Below, piece after piece: positions 45,446 through 54,798 of a stretch of DNA of 64,000 bases (within the stretch, counting starts at the first letter, position 1; each line of letters begins with the position of its first letter). Both the position numbers and the translations under genes were made by a program. The stretch covers positions 6,450,501 to 6,514,500 of the forward strand of contig NZ_CP101125.1 of NCBI RefSeq assembly GCF_024296925.1, in the 5' to 3' direction. Source of the DNA: Pseudomonas nunensis (GTDB lineage: Bacteria; Pseudomonadota; Gammaproteobacteria; Pseudomonadales; Pseudomonadaceae). Under the pieces are notes generated by a model, which saw nothing but the letters and a program-made list of their open reading frames with translations, ran no database searches and was not told the origin of the DNA.

Positions 45446-46840
45446 TTAGCGGCTGGCGAGCAGCGCCTGACCGCGAGCCACTGCCTGCTTGACCTGTGCC
45501 GGCGCAGTCCCGCCGATATGGTCACGGGCATTCACCGAGCCTTCCAGGGTCAGCACGGCAAACACGTCCTGATCGATCTGGTCGCTGAATTTGCGCAGTT
45601 CTTCCAGGCTCATTTCCGCCAGGTCCTTGCCGCTTTCCACGCCGTACTTCACCGCGTGGCCAACGATTTCGTGGCAGTCACGGAACGGCAGGCCACGGCG
45701 CACCAGGTAGTCCGCCAGGTCGGTGGCGGTGGAGAAACCGCGCAGCGCCGCTTCGCGCATCATCGCGTGCTTTGGCTTGATCGCCGGGATCATGTCGGCA
45801 AAGGCGCGCAGCGAGTCGCGCAGAGTATCGGCGGCGTCGAACAGCGGCTCTTTGTCTTCCTGGTTGTCCTTGTTGTAGGCCAGCGGTTGGCCCTTCATCA
45901 AGGTCAGCAGCCCCATCAATGCGCCGAAAACACGACCGGTCTTGCCGCGAACCAGCTCAGGCACGTCCGGGTTTTTCTTTTGCGGCATGATCGAGCTGCC
46001 GGTGCAGAAGCGGTCCGGCAGATCGATGAACTGGAATTGCGCGCTGGTCCACAGCACCAGTTCTTCGGAGAAACGCGACAAGTGCATCATCGCGATGCTC
46101 GCGGCCGAGCAGAATTCGATAGCGAAGTCACGATCGGACACGTTGTCCAGGGAGTTGCCGCCGACGGCGTCGAAGCCCAGCAACTGCGCGGTGAACTCGC
46201 GGTCGATCGGGTAAGTGGTGCCCGCCAGCGCGGCGCTGCCCAGTGGCATGCGGTTGGTGCGCTTGCGGCAGTCCACCAGGCGCTCATAGTCGCGGCTGAG
46301 CATTTCGAACCAGGCCAGCATGTGGTGCCCGAAGGTCACCGGCTGCGCGGTTTGCAGGTGGGTGAAGCCCGGCATGATGCTGCCGGCTTCGCGCTCGGCC
46401 TGCTCCAGCAGACCTTTTTGCAGGCGGGTGATTTCCGCCAGGATCAAGTCGATCTCGTCACGCAGCCACAGGCGGATGTCGGTGGCCACCTGGTCGTTAC
46501 GGCTACGCCCGGTGTGCAGCTTTTTGCCGGTCACGCCGATGCGGTCGGTCAGGCGCGCCTCGATGTTCATGTGCACGTCTTCGAGGTCGATGCGCCAGTC
46601 GAACTGGCCGGCCTCGATTTCACCCTGGATGGTCTTCAGGCCATCGGTGATGCTGTCGCGCTCGGCATCGGTCAGCACGCCGACCTTGGCCAGCATGGTG
46701 GCGTGGGCGATCGAGCCCATGATGTCGTGGCGATACAGGCGCTGGTCGAAAGTGACGGAGGCGGTGAAGCGGGCGACGAAGGCGTCGACGGGTTCACTGA
46801 AGCGGCCGCCCCAGGACTGATTGGTCTTGTCAGTGCTCAT
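45446..46840 (-). CDS. argH: Argininosuccinate lyase
   Basis: A 464-residue enzyme of the fumarase/aspartase superfamily. The start is ATG 46840 ([20 protein letters not shown]), giving the normal family length; the frame stays open further up but is not family-like. [13 protein letters not shown] and the signature [20 protein letters not shown] are present. It makes arginine and fumarate. It lies upstream of and divergent from algR. Confidence 0.96.
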   Translation of the reverse strand: MSTDKTNQSWGGRFSEPVDAFVARFTASVTFDQRLYRHDIMGSIAHATMLAKVGVLTDAERDSITDGLKTIQGEIEAGQFDWRIDLEDVHMNIEARLTDRIGVTGKKLHTGRSRNDQVATDIRLWLRDEIDLILAEITRLQKGLLEQAEREAGSIMPGFTHLQTAQPVTFGHHMLAWFEMLSRDYERLVDCRKRTNRMPLGSAALAGTTYPIDREFTAQLLGFDAVGGNSLDNVSDRDFAIEFCSAASIAMMHLSRFSEELVLWTSAQFQFIDLPDRFCTGSSIMPQKKNPDVPELVRGKTGRVFGALMGLLTLMKGQPLAYNKDNQEDKEPLFDAADTLRDSLRAFADMIPAIKPKHAMMREAALRGFSTATDLADYLVRRGLPFRDCHEIVGHAVKYGVESGKDLAEMSLEELRKFSDQIDQDVFAVLTLEGSVNARDHIGGTAPAQVKQAVARGQALLASR

Positions 46841-47300
46841 GAATTCGCTCGTATCGGCTTGAAGAAAGTTGGCGTTGAACGCTGGGGCGGATAATAACAG
46901 GGTTGCCAATCCTGTCGCTGACACTGGTCGATACGTTTTTTTCTCATGTGCCGGCCCATACTTGCGGCAATGTCAGAAGTGATTGCGCAACGATATTTTT
47001 CATTTGAGCAATATCGCGCCGCCAACCGTCTACAGTTGGACAGTAGGAACAACGCACTTCTGTGCGTTGCCGCTGCCTATAAAAAGAGGGGGTGTTCATA
47101 TTGTGTATCAGCAAACCCTACGGCGATGCCTCGCCAACGCGGGCCTGGGCCGCCAATCGCCCCGCAGATGAAAATTTAGCCGCCGGTCTCGCGGCACTTT
47201 TTGGCCCTCGCGCCAGTCTTAGCGTGGATCGCGGTGACGGATGTCACTTCACCTGTCTACGCTATCCTTGTGCGAGACTCACGCAGGAATCCAGCGCAAT
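46841..47300. other. 460-bp region between argH and algR with no gene
   Basis: No supported reading frame was found, and none resembling the sensor kinase FimS/AlgZ, which occupies this place in P. aeruginosa. It must hold divergent promoters for argH and algR. The clearest feature is the inverted repeat at 47050. A stretch at 47080-47100 is purine-rich (AAAAAGAGGGGGTG). Confidence 0.65.
47050..47069. promoter_or_regulatory. Inverted repeat CAACGCAC-N4-GTGCGTTG
   Basis: A perfect 8-bp inverted repeat with a 4-base spacer, about 230 bp before algR. It could be an operator or a small hairpin. It does not match a REP type. No T-tract follows. Confidence 0.45.
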
Positions 47301-48047
47301 ATGAATGTCCTGATCGTTGATGACGAACCCCTAGCCCGCGAGCGCCTGAGCCGAATGGTCGGCGAACTCGAGGGATACAGTGTCATGGAGCCCGGCGCCA
47401 CGAACGGCGAAGAGGCGTTGGCGCTGATCGACAGCCACAAGCCGGATATCGTGTTACTCGATGTCCGCATGCCGGGCCTCGATGGCCTGCAAGTGGCTGC
47501 ACGATTGTGCGAGCGCGAAACACCGCCCGCCGTGGTGTTTTGTACTGGCCCCGATGAATTCGCCGTGGAAGCCTTGCAGGCCAGCGGTGTGGGTTATCTG
47601 GTCAAGCCGGTGCGCACCGAGCTGTTGCTCGAAGCCTTGAAGAAGGCCGAGCGGCCCAATCGGGTCCAGCTCGCCGCCCTGACTCGCCCGGCTGCCGAAA
47701 CCGGCAGCGGCCCACGCAGCCACATCAGTGCCCGTACCCGTAAAGGTATTGAGCTGATCCCGTTGGGTCAGGTGGTCTACTTCATTGCCGACCACAAATA
47801 CGTGACCTTGCGCCACGAAGGCGGCGAAGTGCTGCTGGACGAACCGCTCAAGGCCCTTGAAGACGAATTCGGCGACCGTTTCGTGCGGATCCACCGCAAC
47901 GCCCTGGTCGCCCGCGAACGCATCGAACGCCTGCAACGCACGCCGCTGGGGCATTTCCAACTGTTCCTCAAAGGCCTGAATGGCGATGCGCTGATTGTCA
48001 GCCGCCGTCATGTGGCGGGCGTGCGCAAGATGATGCAACAGCTTTAA
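47301..48047 (+). CDS. algR: Response regulator AlgR
   Basis: A 248-residue LytTR-type response regulator. The receiver is at residues 1-120, with acidic pocket DDE (7-9) and the phosphoacceptor Asp54 (IVLLDVRMPGLDG). The LytTR domain at about 140-248 has VVYFIADHKYVTLRHEGGEV and FVRIHRNALVA. AlgR controls alginate and twitching genes in P. aeruginosa. The start ATG 47301 follows AGGAA. hemC follows on the same strand 138 bp downstream. Confidence 0.94.
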   Translation: MNVLIVDDEPLARERLSRMVGELEGYSVMEPGATNGEEALALIDSHKPDIVLLDVRMPGLDGLQVAARLCERETPPAVVFCTGPDEFAVEALQASGVGYLVKPVRTELLLEALKKAERPNRVQLAALTRPAAETGSGPRSHISARTRKGIELIPLGQVVYFIADHKYVTLRHEGGEVLLDEPLKALEDEFGDRFVRIHRNALVARERIERLQRTPLGHFQLFLKGLNGDALIVSRRHVAGVRKMMQQL

Positions 48048-48185
48048 TCCGCCGTTCACAGGCGGATCCCGCACCCGATTGCCGGACGTTGAAGGCCAGG
48101 GAGGCCGAGCAGTTCCTGATACAAGTCAAAGTGGATTTGGCTGAGCTGTTATTATCCGCCGTATCTATTCAGTACGGATTGATCC

Positions 48186-49127
48186 ATGTCCTCTCGCGAA
48201 ATCCGCATCGCCACCCGTAAAAGTGCGTTGGCCCTCTGGCAGGCCGAATACGTCAAAGCTCGCCTGGAACAAGCCCATCCGGGCTTGCTGGTAACGCTGG
48301 TGCCCATGGTCAGTCGCGGCGACAAGCTGCTCGACTCGCCACTCTCGAAAATCGGCGGCAAGGGCCTGTTCGTCAAGGAACTGGAAACCGCGCTGCTGGA
48401 AAACGAAGCCGACATCGCCGTGCACTCGATGAAAGACGTGCCGATGGATTTCCCCGAAGGCCTCGGTCTGTTCTGCATCTGCGAGCGTGAAGACCCGCGT
48501 GATGCTTTCGTTTCCAACAACTACGCCAGCCTCGATGAGTTGCCCCAAGGCAGCATCGTCGGCACGTCCAGCCTGCGCCGTCAGGCCCAGTTGCTAACCC
48601 GTCGCCCGGACCTGGAAATCCGTTTCCTGCGTGGCAACGTCAACACGCGCCTGGCCAAGCTCGACGCCGGCGAATACGACGCCATCATCCTCGCGGCGGC
48701 GGGTTTGATTCGCCTGGGCTTCGAAGACCGCATCACCTCGGCGATCAGCGTTGATGACAGCCTGCCGGCCGGTGGCCAGGGCGCGGTCGGGATCGAATGC
48801 CGCAGCGTCGACAGCGAAATCCACGCCTTGCTGGCGCCACTGCATCACCAGGACACCGCCACCCGTGTCACCGCCGAACGTGCCCTCAACAAACATCTGA
48901 ATGGCGGCTGCCAGGTGCCGATCGCTTGCTACGCCGTGCTTGAAGGCGAGCAGATCTGGTTGCGTGGTCTGGTAGGCGATCCGAGCGGCGGCCTGCTGCT
49001 CAATGCCGAAGCCCGCGCGCCGCGCAGTGACGCCGAATCCCTGGGTGTGCAGGTCGCCGAAGACCTGTTGAACCAGGGCGCCGGTGACATTCTGAAAGCG
49101 GTCTACGGCGAGGCAGGTCACGAGTGA
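48186..49127 (+). CDS. hemC: Hydroxymethylbilane synthase
   Basis: A 313-residue porphobilinogen deaminase of normal length. It has the [17 protein letters not shown] block and the dipyrromethane cofactor Cys242 ([12 protein letters not shown]). It polymerises four porphobilinogen units to hydroxymethylbilane. First gene of hemCDXY. The hemD GTG overlaps its stop by 4 bases. Confidence 0.96.
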   Translation: MSSREIRIATRKSALALWQAEYVKARLEQAHPGLLVTLVPMVSRGDKLLDSPLSKIGGKGLFVKELETALLENEADIAVHSMKDVPMDFPEGLGLFCICEREDPRDAFVSNNYASLDELPQGSIVGTSSLRRQAQLLTRRPDLEIRFLRGNVNTRLAKLDAGEYDAIILAAAGLIRLGFEDRITSAISVDDSLPAGGQGAVGIECRSVDSEIHALLAPLHHQDTATRVTAERALNKHLNGGCQVPIACYAVLEGEQIWLRGLVGDPSGGLLLNAEARAPRSDAESLGVQVAEDLLNQGAGDILKAVYGEAGHE

Positions 49128-49891
49128 CTGGCTGGCGACTGCTGCTGACGCGCCCCGCAGATGAGTCGGCGGCGCTGAGCAGTGTGTTGGCCGAGAGCGG
49201 GATTTTCAGCAGCTGCCTGCCGCTTTTGGAGATCGAGCCAATTGCCGCCTCTGACACAATGCGTGGAGTGATCCGGGAACTGGATCGCTACTGTGCGGTG
49301 ATTGTGGTGAGCAAACCGGCTGCACGGTTCGGCATCGATCTGCTCCGCCAGCAATGGCCGCAGCCTCCGTCGTTGAAATGGTTCACTGTGGGCGCCGCGA
49401 CCGCGCAAATCCTCGAGGATTTCGGGCTCGATGTGAGCTTCCCGGTGGATGGCGATGACAGCGAAGCCTTGCTTGATCTTCCCGTGTTGCGCGAGGCTAT
49501 CGCCCGGCCTGATCCGCGCGTATTGATCATGCGCGGGGAGGGCGGCCGCGAGTTGCTGGCTGAGCGTTTGCGTGAGCTTGGTGCTAGTGTCGAGTATCTG
49601 GAGTTATACCGTCGCGCACTGCCGCAGTACGCGACAACTGCACTGCCGGACCGGATTGAAGCGGAACGCTTGAACGGGCTGGTGGTCAGCAGTGGACAGG
49701 GTTTCGAGCACCTGCACCAGTTGGCCGGCGATGCCTGGCCGCGTTTGGCGCAGTTGCCGTTGTTTGTTCCAAGCCCAAGGGTCGCCGAGCTGGCACGTGC
49801 CGCCGGGGCTCAAACAGTTGTGGATTGTCGTGGCGCGAATGCCACGGCTTTGCTGACGGCGTTACGGGAGCAACCCGTACCCGTTCTCTAA
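49124..49891 (+). CDS. hemD: Uroporphyrinogen-III synthase
   Basis: A 255-residue enzyme of the fast-evolving HemD family. [18 protein letters not shown] opens it; [20 protein letters not shown] and [15 protein letters not shown] elements of the two-domain fold follow. It closes hydroxymethylbilane to uroporphyrinogen III. It begins with GTG inside the hemC stop and ends 16 bases before hemX. Confidence 0.93.
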   Translation: MTGWRLLLTRPADESAALSSVLAESGIFSSCLPLLEIEPIAASDTMRGVIRELDRYCAVIVVSKPAARFGIDLLRQQWPQPPSLKWFTVGAATAQILEDFGLDVSFPVDGDDSEALLDLPVLREAIARPDPRVLIMRGEGGRELLAERLRELGASVEYLELYRRALPQYATTALPDRIEAERLNGLVVSSGQGFEHLHQLAGDAWPRLAQLPLFVPSPRVAELARAAGAQTVVDCRGANATALLTALREQPVPVL

Positions 49892-49907
49892 TGCAAAGGA
49901 TGGATAC

Positions 49908-51050
49908 GTGAGCGAAACAGTCTTGCCTAAAGATGACGTGCAACCGGTGCTCGATGCACCTGTTGAAACTCCACCACCTGCTGCTGTGCAGCGCAGAGGC
50001 AATGGACTCGCAATCGTCGCCCTGTTGCTGGGCGCTGCCGGCGTTGCCGTCGGCGGTTGGGGTGTCTGGCAGGTGCGTCACCTGCAGGCCAGTACCCAGC
50101 AGCAATTGAGCGAAGTCCAGGCGCTGAACGATCAGGCGCAGAGCCTCAAGCTCAATGATCAACGCCTGACCGCGCGCCTCGAACAACTGCCGGCCGCCGA
50201 TGAGCTGGAAGACCGTCGCCGTCTGGTGACGCAGTTGCAGGGCGATCAGCAACGCTTGAATCAGAAACTGGAAACCGTCCTCGGCGCCAGCCGCAAGGAT
50301 TGGCGTCTGGCCGAGGCCGAGCATCTGCTGCGTCTGGCCAGCCTGCGTCTGTCGGCGCTGCAAGACATCAGCAGCGCTCAAGCCCTGGTGCAGGGCGCCG
50401 ACGAGATTCTGCGTGAACAGAACGACCCCGGCGCTTTCGCCGCTCGCGAGCAAGTGGCCAAGACCCTGCTGGCCTTGCGTAGCACCGCGCAGCCGGACCG
50501 TACCGGGTTGTTCCTGAAACTGGGTGCCTTGCGCGACCAAGTGATCAACCTCACCGAGCTGGCGCCGGAGTACAAGGACCGTGGCGAATCCCTGCTGGGC
50601 CTGACCGCCGATGGCGATGGCGCCAGTCGCTGGGCGCAATGGTGGGACGAGGTCTCGCGCTACATCCGCATCGACTTCAATGCCGATAAGAATGTTCGTC
50701 CGTTGTTGGCCGGGCAGAGCCTGAGCCAGGTGCGTCTGGCCTTGAGCCTGGCGCTGGAGCAGGCGCAGTGGGCCGCGCTGAATGGCCAGGCGTCGGTGTA
50801 TACCCAAGCGCTGACCGAGGCGCGGGATGTGCTCAAGGGTAATTTCAACCCGGACAACCCGCAGAGCAAAGTGATGCTTGAACAGGTTGCCGATCTGGGC
50901 ACGCAACCGGTCACCGTCGTCACGCCGGACCTGACTGGCACGTTGAGCGCGGTCCAGGCGTATCTGGAGCGGCGCAATGTCAGCGCCGAGGATTCGATCA
51001 AACCGCTGGCCAAACCTGCCGCGAACACTGCGCAGGAGGCCACGCCATGA
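49908..51050 (+). CDS. hemX: HemX, uroporphyrinogen-III C-methyltransferase-like membrane protein
   Basis: A 380-residue protein. A short Pro-rich cytosolic start is followed by a transmembrane helix at about 35-54 (GLAIVALLLGAAGVAVGGWG) and a long coiled coil (QAQSLKLNDQRLTARLEQL). The rest is a helical periplasmic-type domain. No methyltransferase motif is visible, so the enzyme name often applied is not supported. It lies between hemD and hemY and starts with GTG. Probably a scaffold for haem synthesis at the membrane. Confidence 0.88.
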   Translation: MSETVLPKDDVQPVLDAPVETPPPAAVQRRGNGLAIVALLLGAAGVAVGGWGVWQVRHLQASTQQQLSEVQALNDQAQSLKLNDQRLTARLEQLPAADELEDRRRLVTQLQGDQQRLNQKLETVLGASRKDWRLAEAEHLLRLASLRLSALQDISSAQALVQGADEILREQNDPGAFAAREQVAKTLLALRSTAQPDRTGLFLKLGALRDQVINLTELAPEYKDRGESLLGLTADGDGASRWAQWWDEVSRYIRIDFNADKNVRPLLAGQSLSQVRLALSLALEQAQWAALNGQASVYTQALTEARDVLKGNFNPDNPQSKVMLEQVADLGTQPVTVVTPDLTGTLSAVQAYLERRNVSAEDSIKPLAKPAANTAQEATP

Positions 51051-52285
51051 AACGCCTCTATGTGATCCTGTTCCTGGTCATCGCTGCCGCCGCAGTGCTG
51101 GGGCTGGCGATTGCCGAGCATTCCGGCTACGTGCTGATCGCCTACAAGAGCTTCCGCTACGAGTCGAGCCTGTGGGCGACCCTGGCCTTGGTGGCGGTGC
51201 TATGGCTTGTGTTCTGGGGCATCAAGGCGTTGATCGAGTTGGTCACGACGTCCGGCGGTGTGGTCAATCCGTGGTCCCGACGCAATCGCAGTCGCCGGGT
51301 GCAAGTGGCGATCGAGCATGGTCAGTTGGATTTGGCCGAGGGCCGTTGGGCCAGTGCCCAGCGTCATTTGCATCGGGCGGCTGAAGCCGAGCGCCAGCCG
51401 CTGCTGTACTACCTCGGCGCGGCCCGCGCTGCCAACGAACAAGGTCACTACGAGGAATGCGACAAGTTGCTGGAGCGTGCGCTTGATCGCCAGCCTCAGG
51501 CCGAGTTGGCGATTGCCCTGAGTCACGCGCAGTTGCAGACCGATCGCGGCGATACAGACGGCGCCCTGGCGACCCTGGAAGCCATGCACGAGCGTCATCC
51601 GCACAACGTGCAGACTCTGCGTCAATTGCAGCGCCTGCATCAGCAGCGGGGCGACTGGTCGGCAGTGATTCGCCTGCTCCCGGAGCTGCGCAAGGACAAG
51701 GTCCTGCCTGCGGCGGAACTGATTGAACTGGAGCGTCGCGCCTGGGGCGAAAACCTCAGTCTGGCGGCGCATCGCGAAGAAGACGGCACGGTCGGGTTGC
51801 AGTCACTCACCCGCGCCTGGCAGCAACTCAGCAATGCGCAGCGCCAGGAACCACAACTGGTGTTGGCCTATGCCGAGCAACTGCGGCAGTTGGGAGCGCA
51901 GGCCGAAGCCGAAGAAATTCTGCGTGCAGCGCTCAAGCGCAAGTACGACAGTCATCTTGCGCGCCTTTACGGCCTGGTACGCGGCAGCGATCCGGCGCGG
52001 CAGCTGCAAACCGCCGAGGGCTGGCTCAAGGATCACCCGGCTGATCCGAGTCTGCTCCTGACCCTGGGTCGCCTGTGCCTGCAAAGCAGCCTGTGGGGCA
52101 AGGCCCGGGATTATCTGGAAAGCAGCCTGCGGCTGCAGCGCAACCCGGAAGCCTGTGCGGAGCTGGCCAGGTTGCTGGCGCAACTGGGCGATACCGAGCG
52201 CAGTAACCAGTTGTTCCAGGAAGGCCTTGGCCTGCTGGACGAACGCCTGTTGGCGGCGCCGTTGCCGGTACCCGCCCGAGTCTGA
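51047..52285 (+). CDS. hemY: HemY, TPR membrane protein of haem biosynthesis
   Basis: A 412-residue protein. Two transmembrane helices at residues 5-22 and 41-62 form the HemY_N domain. The rest is tetratricopeptide-like repeats (LYYLGAARAANEQGHYEECD, then ELAIALSHAQLQTDRGDTDG). ATGA overlap with hemX. It is the tetrapyrrole-pathway HemY of proteobacteria, not the Bacillus protoporphyrinogen oxidase of the same name. It probably binds partner enzymes. Confidence 0.92.
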   Translation: MKRLYVILFLVIAAAAVLGLAIAEHSGYVLIAYKSFRYESSLWATLALVAVLWLVFWGIKALIELVTTSGGVVNPWSRRNRSRRVQVAIEHGQLDLAEGRWASAQRHLHRAAEAERQPLLYYLGAARAANEQGHYEECDKLLERALDRQPQAELAIALSHAQLQTDRGDTDGALATLEAMHERHPHNVQTLRQLQRLHQQRGDWSAVIRLLPELRKDKVLPAAELIELERRAWGENLSLAAHREEDGTVGLQSLTRAWQQLSNAQRQEPQLVLAYAEQLRQLGAQAEAEEILRAALKRKYDSHLARLYGLVRGSDPARQLQTAEGWLKDHPADPSLLLTLGRLCLQSSLWGKARDYLESSLRLQRNPEACAELARLLAQLGDTERSNQLFQEGLGLLDERLLAAPLPVPARV

Positions 52286-52307
52286 GCCGACTTTTGAGGC
52301 CTGGGTT

Positions 52308-52454
52308 TGTAGCAACTGCCGAGCCTGCGAGGCTGCGTTCGGCTGCGAAGCAGTCGTCAAACCTGAACACGCGGTCTTCCTGAAACACCGCGTCGGCTGA
52401 TTTCACGACTGCTGCGCAGCCGAACGCAGCCTCGCAGGCTCGGCAGCTGCTACA
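52308..52454. repeat. Large REPIN, TGTAGCAACTGCC type
   Basis: Arms starting TGTAGCAACTGCCGAGCCTG (52308) and ending with its near complement at 52454 are almost perfect over 50 bases, with an ACGCGGT/ACCGCGT hairpin in the middle. Same class as 39988. Confidence 0.9.
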
Positions 52455-52546
52455 AGCCTGGCGCGGGCTTCGGCAGCTGTAGTTTTAGCGGTGAGCCGGT
52501 CGGCTAACTTGCTGAATGTTTAGCTTTGTAGTCCCTGGTCGGCATA

Positions 52547-52555
52547 GTCCTACAA
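52547..52555 (+). promoter_or_regulatory. GTCCTACAA motif upstream of dsbB
   Basis: One of five intergenic copies. A TTTGTAG 23 bases upstream and GGCTACA 2 bases downstream add related half-sites. Confidence 0.4.
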
Positions 52556-52690
52556 GGGGCTACATCGAATCCTCTCGCTCCTGTCGGGAATTCCCTACAC
52601 TTCTGGTGAAGTGTCCGTGGTGGGCCGTCTTGAAAGGCTGGCGCGCTTTCCTCTACCGTAACCGCCTGTCTCTACTGTTACGGATTAGCC

Positions 52691-53242
52691 ATGTCTTTGG
52701 CCTGCTCACGCTCCTTGTTTTTCATGGCTTTCACCGCAGGTGCCCTGGCCTTGGGCGTTTCCTATTACCTGGAATATGCGGTCGGGCTCAAACCTTGCGG
52801 GTTGTGTTTATTGCAGCGGTTTTGCCTGGCGCTGCTCATGGTCGTCTGCCTGGCGGCTTCGATACATGGCCCGCGCCGATTCGGTTCTTTCGTCTATTGG
52901 CTATTGGGATTGTCCGCGAGCCTGGGCGGCACGGTCGCGGCGTGGCGGCAGGTGTTGTTGCAGAGCGATCCGCAGCTGCAACTCTCGGGCTGTTCGCCCA
53001 ATCTGGATGGCTTGTTCGAGAGCATGCCTTGGGCATGCGCCGTTCAACGGCTGTTCAAGGGCGCCGCCGACTGCGCCGAGATCTCCTGGACCCTGTTCGA
53101 CCTGAGCATCCCGGAATGGAGCCTGCTGTTCTTTGTCGCGATGCTGATCCTGGGGATTTATCAGTTGCTGCGCCATGTCTGGATCGCATGTCTGCGACCG
53201 CCCAGCGGCGAGTCGTCGCACCGGGCCATGGCCGGCGATTAA
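52691..53242 (+). CDS. dsbB: Disulfide bond formation protein DsbB
   Basis: A 183-residue membrane protein with four hydrophobic helices. The two redox pairs are Cys36-Cys39 (PCGLC) and Cys101-Cys116 (SGCSPN; PWACA). It reoxidises DsbA and passes electrons to ubiquinone. The paralogue next to algQ in P. aeruginosa is called DsbH, so this may be the second DsbB type. No strong ribosome site precedes the ATG. Confidence 0.9.
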   Translation: MSLACSRSLFFMAFTAGALALGVSYYLEYAVGLKPCGLCLLQRFCLALLMVVCLAASIHGPRRFGSFVYWLLGLSASLGGTVAAWRQVLLQSDPQLQLSGCSPNLDGLFESMPWACAVQRLFKGAADCAEISWTLFDLSIPEWSLLFFVAMLILGIYQLLRHVWIACLRPPSGESSHRAMAGD

Positions 53243-53419
53243 ACACTTGTATGAACTTTATCTCCTGCGTACCTTGAAGCCATTGTCGTGCGGGCATAAT
53301 CTGGCCCGCACGTGTCATTGGATTTATGTTGCTCGATGACGCTCTGCCTGGCCGATTCTTGACCTTCAAGGGTGCGACAGGTGTGGAGCAGCATGACCCA
53401 CAAGGGAAGAGAGATCACC

Positions 53420-53878
53420 ATGCTCGAAAGTTGTCAGAATGCTCAGGAACGCTGGGGTGGAGTGCATCTGCTGATCGACCGCTGGTTGCAGGAGCGTCAC
53501 GAACTGGTTCGGGCCTATGATGCTCTCGGCGCCAAGCCTGAGGCTCTGGGCGAGAATCGCAAACCGTTGCAGGAATTCTGCGGCGTGCTGGTCGATTACG
53601 TATCGGCGGGGCATTTCGAGATCTACGAACAACTCACTGGTGAAGCCAAAGCCTTTGGCGACACGCGTGGTCTTGAGCTGGCCGAGACGATCTACCCGCG
53701 CATCGACGTCATCACCGAGAAGCTGCTCGCGTTCAACGATCTGTGCGATGCCGGCAAGTGCGTTGCGGAAAAATTCAAGGAACTGGGCGGCCTGTTGCAT
53801 GAACGCTTCGAACTGGAAGATTGCCTGATCGAAGTACTGCACACCGCTCACAAGGAAGAGGATTCGGTGCAGGCCTGA
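53420..53878 (+). CDS. algQ: Anti-sigma70 factor AlgQ/Rsd
   Basis: A 152-residue helical protein of the Rsd/AlgQ family. [20 protein letters not shown] is near the start and [20 protein letters not shown] in the middle. It binds sigma70 region 4 and shifts RNA polymerase to other sigma factors; in P. aeruginosa it affects alginate. The ATG at 53420 follows GGGAAGAGAG. Confidence 0.93.
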   Translation: MLESCQNAQERWGGVHLLIDRWLQERHELVRAYDALGAKPEALGENRKPLQEFCGVLVDYVSAGHFEIYEQLTGEAKAFGDTRGLELAETIYPRIDVITEKLLAFNDLCDAGKCVAEKFKELGGLLHERFELEDCLIEVLHTAHKEEDSVQA

Positions 53879-53900
53879 GCCTCTCCTTCGCAAGACCCAA

Positions 53901-53928
53901 AAAACGGTGCGCTATGCGCGCCGTTTTT
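53901..53928. terminator. Bidirectional terminator between algQ and the FKBP gene
   Basis: The stem ACGGTGCGC / GCGCGCCGT with A-runs on the left and T-runs on the right lies between the two convergent stops. Confidence 0.85.
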
Positions 53929-53940
53929 CGTTTCCGCGAT

Positions 53941-54606
53941 TCAGCTTGTGGCACCACGCAATTCGACTTCGAACACCAGCGGTGTGAACGGCGCGATCAG
54001 GTCGCCGGCGCCATCGGCACCATAGGCCTGGGCCGATGGAATTACCAAGCGCCACTTCGCACCCACCGGCATGTTTTGCAGCGCAATGCGCCAGCCAGTG
54101 ATCACGCTATCGAGACTGAACCATTGCGGTTGGCTGTTCTGATCGAACACCGTGCCGTCGGGCAGGCGACCGATGTACAACACCTGGACCTTGCCGTTCG
54201 GTCCGGCCTTGGCACCGTTGCCAGGGGTCAGCTCCGTCAGCAAAATTCCATCGTCCAATTCGCGAACCCCGGGCCGGGATTTTTCCTGGGTAAGAAAACG
54301 CTGCTCTTTTTCCAGGGCTTCTTCGGTTTGCGGCGCCGGCGTTTGCAAGGCGACCTGGGCTTCGTGGTCGGCAAGGATCTGTTCGATCTGTGCGTCTTTC
54401 AGCGCGAGAGGTTTGCCTTGATAGGCTTGCTGCAATCCTTCAACCAGCGCCTGAAGTTGCAGGTCCGGAACCTCTTGGCGCAAGCGTTCGCCCAGGCTTG
54501 CCCCCAGGCTGTAAGCGAGATCGTGAGCGTCATTTCCAGCGGTTTTTTCCGCGGCTTGAGCAACGGAAAAACACACCAGCAAGGATAAAAAAAGGTAACG
54601 CGACAT
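53941..54606 (-). CDS. FKBP-type peptidyl-prolyl isomerase, periplasmic
   Basis: A 221-residue protein with signal peptide (cleavage near VAQA-AE, residue 19). An amino-terminal dimerisation domain (HDLAYSLGASLGERLRQEVP) precedes the FKBP domain (VQVLYIGRLPDGTVFDQNSQ, VITGWRIALQNMPVGAKWRL, IPSAQAYG). FkpA/MIP-like. ATG 54606 follows GGAGAG; a GTG two codons upstream is possible. It should fold exported proteins. Confidence 0.9.
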   Translation of the reverse strand: MSRYLFLSLLVCFSVAQAAEKTAGNDAHDLAYSLGASLGERLRQEVPDLQLQALVEGLQQAYQGKPLALKDAQIEQILADHEAQVALQTPAPQTEEALEKEQRFLTQEKSRPGVRELDDGILLTELTPGNGAKAGPNGKVQVLYIGRLPDGTVFDQNSQPQWFSLDSVITGWRIALQNMPVGAKWRLVIPSAQAYGADGAGDLIAPFTPLVFEVELRGATS

Positions 54607-54798
54607 GGGCACTCTCCGACCTGAGATGCGGAGGATTATGCCAGTGAGAATGCGTTAAACGGTGAACTGCTTTTGCGCAGATGCAGAACATTTTCGATTC
54701 GTTGCAACGTAGTGCTTTGGATACTGTCAACATGGCCTAGCGGCGGTGTCAGCAGAGGTCTAGTATGAGCCGCATTCACGTCAGCCAGGAGGTAAACC

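Noticed and set aside
45419..46894. Open plus-strand frame of about 490 codons
   Set aside because: It is antisense to argH.
49908..51050. HemX as a uroporphyrinogen methyltransferase enzyme
   Set aside because: No SAM-binding methyltransferase motif is present; the protein is a membrane-anchored coiled coil.
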